Assembly (NCBI GenBank): GCA_022813625.1
Contig: JAKLMB010000047.1
Location: forward strand, 1,217 to 65,216
From: Aaosphaeria pasadenensis
Taxonomy: Eukaryota; Ascomycota; Dothideomycetes; Pleosporales
Direction: 5' to 3'
Length of the DNA: 64,000 nt
Below, piece after piece: positions 59,526 through 64,000 of this stretch. Both the position numbers and the translations under genes were made by a program. Position 1 is the stretch's first letter. The number at the start of each line of letters is the position of its first letter. The notes below the pieces were generated by a model, which did no database searches, had not been told where the DNA came from, and saw only the letters and a list, made by a program, of their open reading frames with translations.

Positions 59526-61512
59526 ATGAAAGCGACGATGAGTGACAAGCAAGACCAACTGAAGCCTTCAACACAGGACATGCAACAAGCAGCGAGCCGA
59601 GGTCGCAATGAAGAGACGAACGGGTCCCCTTCGTCAGGCTTTGAAGTTACATTTCCGATATTGGTTCTGATATATGTGGGGTGTGTGTTCAAATACTTCG
59701 CTCCACGTTTTCTTGGTCAGAACTAAGTTGTTTAAGGCTCGACATGGCTCTCTTCATGACTTTGATGGAGTCTACAATCATCAGCACCTCCGTTGTTGCT
59801 ATCACCAACGATTTGGGCGGCTACGTCAAGAGTTCCTGGGTTTTTACGTCTTATCTGTTGACATTTAGTGGTATGGAATAGATTTAGACTTACCCATCAG
59901 CGTTTAATGACTGCTTCAGGATTTCCAATTCTATGGGCGAAAGCTTCAGATATTGCTGGTCGCAAGCCGTGCTTACTTGTAGCCATGGCCATTTTTCTCA
60001 TATTTTCTGCTGTCTGTGGATCTGCTCAGACATTGATGCAACTGTAAGTTCGTCGAAATGTACAAAATTGTCGCTTCTAATACCTTGAGAAGTATCATGT
60101 TCCGTTGGCTTCAAGGTATTGGAGCAGCAGGAATCTTCTCACTTATATTGGTATTTTATGAGCTCATTCCGCCGTCCAAATATGCTCTGTCTGCTGGTGT
60201 AACAAACATGGTCATTTCTCTATCATTTCTTACAGGTCCATTGATTGGGGGAGCAATTACAAAAGACGGAAAATGGAGATGGATATTTTACATCAAGTGA
60301 GTGAGGTACCAAATTCTCAAAACACAACACAATTTGATTGATATTATAGCCTTCCGGTCATCGCAATCTCATCCATCATCATCGTTCTGGTATTTCCCAG
60401 GAGGCTTTCAAGAGAGCCAGTTGCACATCGAGACGACGAGCCACTAGTTCAGAGACTGAAAAGGTTCGATGTACTGGGAGGTATCATGCTTTTAGGAGTA
60501 ACTGTTACTCTGGTTACTGCTCTCCAGCAAGCATCACAAGGCCTACCCTTCAGTTCAAGCCTTGTATGGCCGCTTTTACTCGTTTCCGGACTCTTTCTGA
60601 TCGGATTTCTGACCTGGCAATGGTATGCTACAACGAAGCGTGAAGTCCCAGAACCTGTTCTACCGTGGCGTTTCTTAGTTCATAGGGATTCTCTGAGCAT
60701 CATGCTGTAAGAAAAGCTATTCAAAGCCGTGACAATATTTCGAATTCCGTTAACTAATCACAGAAACACATTTCTATCGGGCGCCGTCATGACTGTATGC
60801 ACTGTACAGATTCCACAACGATTCATGGTGCTGTATGGCATGAGTTCATTGGATGCGGGCATCAGACTCTTGCCATTCTCATTAATGGTGCCAGTGGGTT
60901 CGGGACTTGCTGCTTTCTTATTAGGCAGAAGAATTCTTACGCTCAGTATACTTCTTCTGATGGGTGGTATTCTACAGACTGTTGGTGTCACGCTATACAT
61001 GGCATTGATACCTCACACGGACACAATGGCGATGCAGTACGGTTTTCAGGTGGTGATAGGGATCGGAATCGGGTTTGTCGCCACGGCAACATTCCTTTTG
61101 ATCCCAATTAAGATGGAGGCACGCGACTTGGGTACGTTGAATCCCCAGCGAGTATTTCTCTTTAACTTCATCCTCGAGAATTAACAGATGTCTTCTAGCC
61201 GTAGGAACAGGCATGGTCACACAGTTCAGGATTTTAGGTGGTGTCCTTGGCCTCGCTATTGCAACCTGCATTTCTACTCCACTTATCCGAGATATGCTAC
61301 TCAAGACGGTTTCACCCGAACAAGCTTATGCAATACTTGAAAGACTAGACATCCTACCCCATCTTTCTCGCCAAACCCAGGAACATGTACGACGCAGTTT
61401 TAGTGACGGCTTTGATTTGCAGCTGAAATTCATCACTGGCCTTGCTGTGGCACAAATACCGGCAAGTCTGTTAATGATCATACGCAAAGAGGCCGTCAAT
61501 GATCCGAGGTAA
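59526..61512 (+). CDS. MFS exporter, DHA2-like (14 helices)
   Basis: Join 59526-59680, 59737-59870, 59920-60043, 60093-60296, 60350-60706, 60764-61131, 61199-61512; about 551 residues. A hydrophilic N-terminus leads into helix 1, followed by MESTIISTSVVAIT and the MFS motif A sequence WAKASDIAGRKP between helices 2 and 3. FRWLQGIGAAGIF follows, then FLTGPLIGG and DGKWRWIFYINLP, the helix 5-6 signature of fungal drug-proton antiporters. Later helices and the C-terminal QFRILGGVLGLAIATCI complete the set. Six introns of 49-67 bp join cleanly. Alternative starts at 59463 and 59538 are in frame. The gene is divergent from the polyketide synthase, so export of its product or self-protection is the likely job. 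Confidence 0.9.
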
Positions 61513-61598
61513 CCAGGGGACAGTAATATCAATTCGAGTAACTAAAGCAATAAGAATTTGATCAAATAGTCATCGATGAGCATGAACCTTTGTTTCCG

Positions 61599-62408
61599 CT
61601 ACATTCCAGCTTTTGCGATGCAGCGCTTTGCAAGTTTAGCAATAGGCGCAACATCGTCCTCTAATCTAATACCGGGAATCTCATGTTCTCCAGCATGTAC
61701 AAAACTGTACGAAGTCTCTGGATCGCATAGCTTGCTCATGCTCTCTGCTTCCTCTTTCCACTCATCCTTCTCTCCCCAGACCACAAGACAAGGCACGCGA
61801 ATAGGGCATCGATCGGTTTCGAAGTCCATTCTTCGGACTTTGCTACCTGTGATCCAATCATTAGGATCGTATATCCCCAGAGGCGAGAACAAGAAAGCGC
61901 AGCTGAATGAATCATGCTTTTGGAAAGTCTTATAGACAATGTATGTCGCAGCCAGTTGCGCGCCTTGAGAAAATGCAATTACACCATCGAACGGCCCATG
62001 AGACTCAATAAAATCATCGAGTTGGCGTAGTGCCGTAAGAGCACTCGATGGTATATCCGGATCGAAATAGCCAAGGCAACCGTCCTTGAGGTCAGCCACT
62101 GAGCTCAATTCTATGAGAGATTAGCCATACTGCTAATCATGTGTTGGTGCAAGATCTGGAGTACCCTTAGGCTTATTTACGGGAAGTATGCCTTCAACAA
62201 ACTCGAAAGTGTGGTCGTCCATGGTGGTCAATTCGAATCGCAGAGACGCTTATTATGTATTAGACGGTTGTTTCATGATGTTCTCATCGCGAGTTACCAG
62301 TTTGTAGTTTAAAGATCTATGACTTTGTCAGTGTGCACAAGGTTCAACTCAGTGGGTAAAATTTACTCGGTTGTTCGTGCCATAGCCGTGCAAGCAAAGG
62401 AACCGCAT
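61599..62408 (-). CDS. FSH1-family serine hydrolase, possible polyketide-releasing enzyme
   Basis: Minus-strand join 62367-62408, 62298-62316, 62165-62248, 61599-62110; 218 residues. The first exon encodes MRFLCLHGYGTNNR, the classic start of the family. A 19-base micro-exon adds IFKLQT, exon 3 gives ASLRFEL and HTFEFVEG. The last exon carries the nucleophile elbow AFSQGAQ, the acid in VVWGEKDEW and the base in HAGEHEIPG, a full Ser-Asp-His triad. Two adjacent stop codons seen in a naive reading fall inside intron 2, so the gene is intact. Family members in fungal clusters, such as LovG, hydrolyse chains from reducing synthases lacking a thioesterase. That role fits here but is inferred from context. 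The stop codon faces the MFS stop 86 bases away. Confidence 0.88.
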
Positions 62409-63011
62409 TTTGCAACAAGATGATACCAGAAAGCGATAGCATGCAAGAGAATGCTCGGAACAAAGCTTTTCATCATTCAGAGCTCATATTGGATTTAGAT
62501 CTATAGCTCAATGAGACAAATCGTGATTTTGATCCGCTACCTCGCCTCAAGGTACGGCCCGCTAGTGTCCGCAGTATTTTATCCATCCGGCATACATGAT
62601 GAGGGAGTGCCAATGGGGCGCGGATGGCGGCTATGTATCATGGCTAGATATCACATGCGCGATTCTGCAGTAAGCGTCGGCTAGCCATAGTAGTAAAAGA
62701 TGATCATCTGCAGAGTGCTTTTGAGGGACGTTGACATATTAATCGCCGAGTTCGCTCACCCTTGCAAGACAGCTTCCTTGATTTCCGAAGGAGAATGTGG
62801 TGGATTTCTGAAATCAATTACGTCCGGTCGTAACTCTAGCTTATCAGTGCTCGTCTGATGTAAGCCCTTTCTGTTACTATGAAGAGAAGACAGCGATGCC
62901 TCAACTACTCCTGAAGTTGTATACCGTGGTTGGTCTTACGAATTATATCAATCAAGTTAAGCTACATACTAACACTAAGATTCGGCAAAGACATTGGTCT
63001 CTTTTCCGTCC
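62409..63011. other. Intergenic, hydrolase promoter and P450 3' flank
   Basis: No gene is seen. Two CCGG-containing words (ATCCGGC at about 62587 and TCCGGTCG at about 62823) lie in the hydrolase promoter area and resemble the site noted in the synthase promoter. The similarity is weak. Confidence 0.5.
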
Positions 63012-64000
63012 CTACACGAGCCGCTTTCTGAACTGCAACATAGGTCCTTCATGTACAGTGATGTATGCATCGGAAACCTGGTACTGGTTCTTATCCCTCC
63101 TCCCCCACCCAAGGCGTGGATGACCAGCACCAAGATCTTCACCGGGAACAGCCTTCAAATCAACCCGAAACAATGTCTTCGCAATGACTATGGCCATCTC
63201 GGCCATTGCGATGTTCTTCCCTGCGCAATTTCCTGGCCCGATCGTGAACGGATGATAGTAAGATTTGATTCGACTGACATCTTCCGTGGTTACACCTGTT
63301 GTCTCTGAAGGTATGTATCTTTCAGGTCGAAATTTAGTTGGATCGCCGAAAATGAGCTCGTTTCTACCCATTGCCCATGGAGAGCTTCCAACTAACACGC
63401 CCTGCGGAAAGTATTCACCGTCAATTGTCGTGCCTCCAGCAAGAACCTCGCGGGCAAGTTCGCTGGGTCCCGCAGGTACACAGCGCAATGATTCGTCTAT
63501 GCAAGCATATAGATATACACACGATGCCAGTTTGGGGCCATTTTTGATGTCCTGGGAGCAAGTAAAAGTGGTCCGGATCTCGTCGGTTAGACGTCTGTAA
63601 GCTCTCTCATTTCGTGATATGTAAAACCAGAACCCGGCAAGAACGCTGGATGTGCTGTCAGAACCTGCAACGATGAGCATTGCAGCTTCACCGCGAAGCG
63701 CATCCTCAGTGTACGGCTCGTTCGTTATGGGATCCCGTGCTGTGCACAAAAAATGGAACATGTCAAGCCGGGAGCCCTCTTCCGACTTGCACTCTCTTTC
63801 CATTTTCAATCGCTCAGAAACACTGTCGCTGATGAACTTATAATAGTTTTTTACTTCCTGGGGCGTGACCAAGTTCAGTAGATAGTTAAGACCTTTGGGC
63901 TTAGCCCAGACAAAAAATTCCATAAAAGGAGATTGGAGAATCTAGGCATGTAAGTATTAGTATCCATTATTGGTTCAGATAGCTTACCGGATAAAATAAT
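63012..64000 (-). CDS. Cytochrome P450 monooxygenase, 3' part (cut by window edge)
   Basis: Minus-strand exons 63012-63941 and 63988 onward past the edge; about 314 C-terminal residues are visible. The I-helix has AAMLIVAGSDSTSS with the acid-threonine pair, the K-helix ESLR (ExxR), and the PERY/PERF-type segment FRPERY. The haem loop FTIGPGNCAGKNIAMAEM carries the ligand Cys. The 46-bp intron at 63942-63987 (GTAAGC donor, CTAG acceptor) joins in phase 0. The N-terminal anchor and substrate-recognition regions 1-3 are outside the window. It probably oxidises the reduced polyketide. The CYP family cannot be assigned from this part. Confidence 0.9.

Noticed and set aside
62249..62297. Tandem TAA stops suggesting a broken hydrolase gene
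   Set aside because: The stops lie in a 49-bp intron; with the 19-base exon the conserved N-terminus is complete.

Overview
The window is nuclear DNA of a filamentous ascomycete (Pezizomycotina). The evidence is that almost every gene is split by introns of 44-110 bp with GTRNGT donors, CTAAY-like branch sites and YAG acceptors, and that the gene set (AreA-type GATA factor, LAS17, REC8, DASH subunit HSK3, PrpD, highly reducing polyketide synthase) is typical of that group. Leotiomycetes would fit, but this is a guess. There are no rRNA genes, no recognisable tRNAs, no CRISPR arrays and no intact transposons. All exon joins were made by eye from reading frame, splice signals and family conservation.

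Left part (1-31.5 kb) is ordinary housekeeping sequence: a Zn(II)2Cys6 transcription factor (-), LAS17/WASP (+), a repeat-bearing protein of unknown function (+), mitochondrial 2-methylcitrate dehydratase (-), ARPC4 of the Arp2/3 complex (-, five exons), the proteasome deubiquitinase UBP6 (+), meiotic cohesin REC8 (+), a ZtGT2-like glycosyltransferase (-), a membrane-anchored GH16 glucanase (-), an Mpv17/PMP22 protein (-), and a divergent pair of small genes (COX14-like and HSK3). LAS17 and ARPC4 act directly on each other in actin nucleation and lie 7 kb apart.

Middle (31.4-50.9 kb): about 10 kb without a recognisable gene leads up to areA, the global nitrogen GATA regulator. This stretch holds microsatellites and seven copies of the 9-mer TACTCCGTA (either strand) between 35.0 and 39.7 kb, far above chance. 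Beyond areA lie a DJ-1/PfpI-family gene and a short coiled-coil gene resembling the BLOC-1 subunit CNL1.

Right part (50.9-64.0 kb) is a secondary-metabolite cluster cut by the window edge. It holds a ten-exon highly reducing polyketide synthase of about 2561 residues (KS-AT-DH-MT-ER-KR-ACP, all catalytic motifs present, no thioesterase), a divergent MFS exporter, a four-exon FSH1-type serine hydrolase that could release the product in the manner of LovG, and the 3' part of a cytochrome P450. No cluster-specific regulator is visible, so the cluster probably continues to the right. It is the most notable system in the window.
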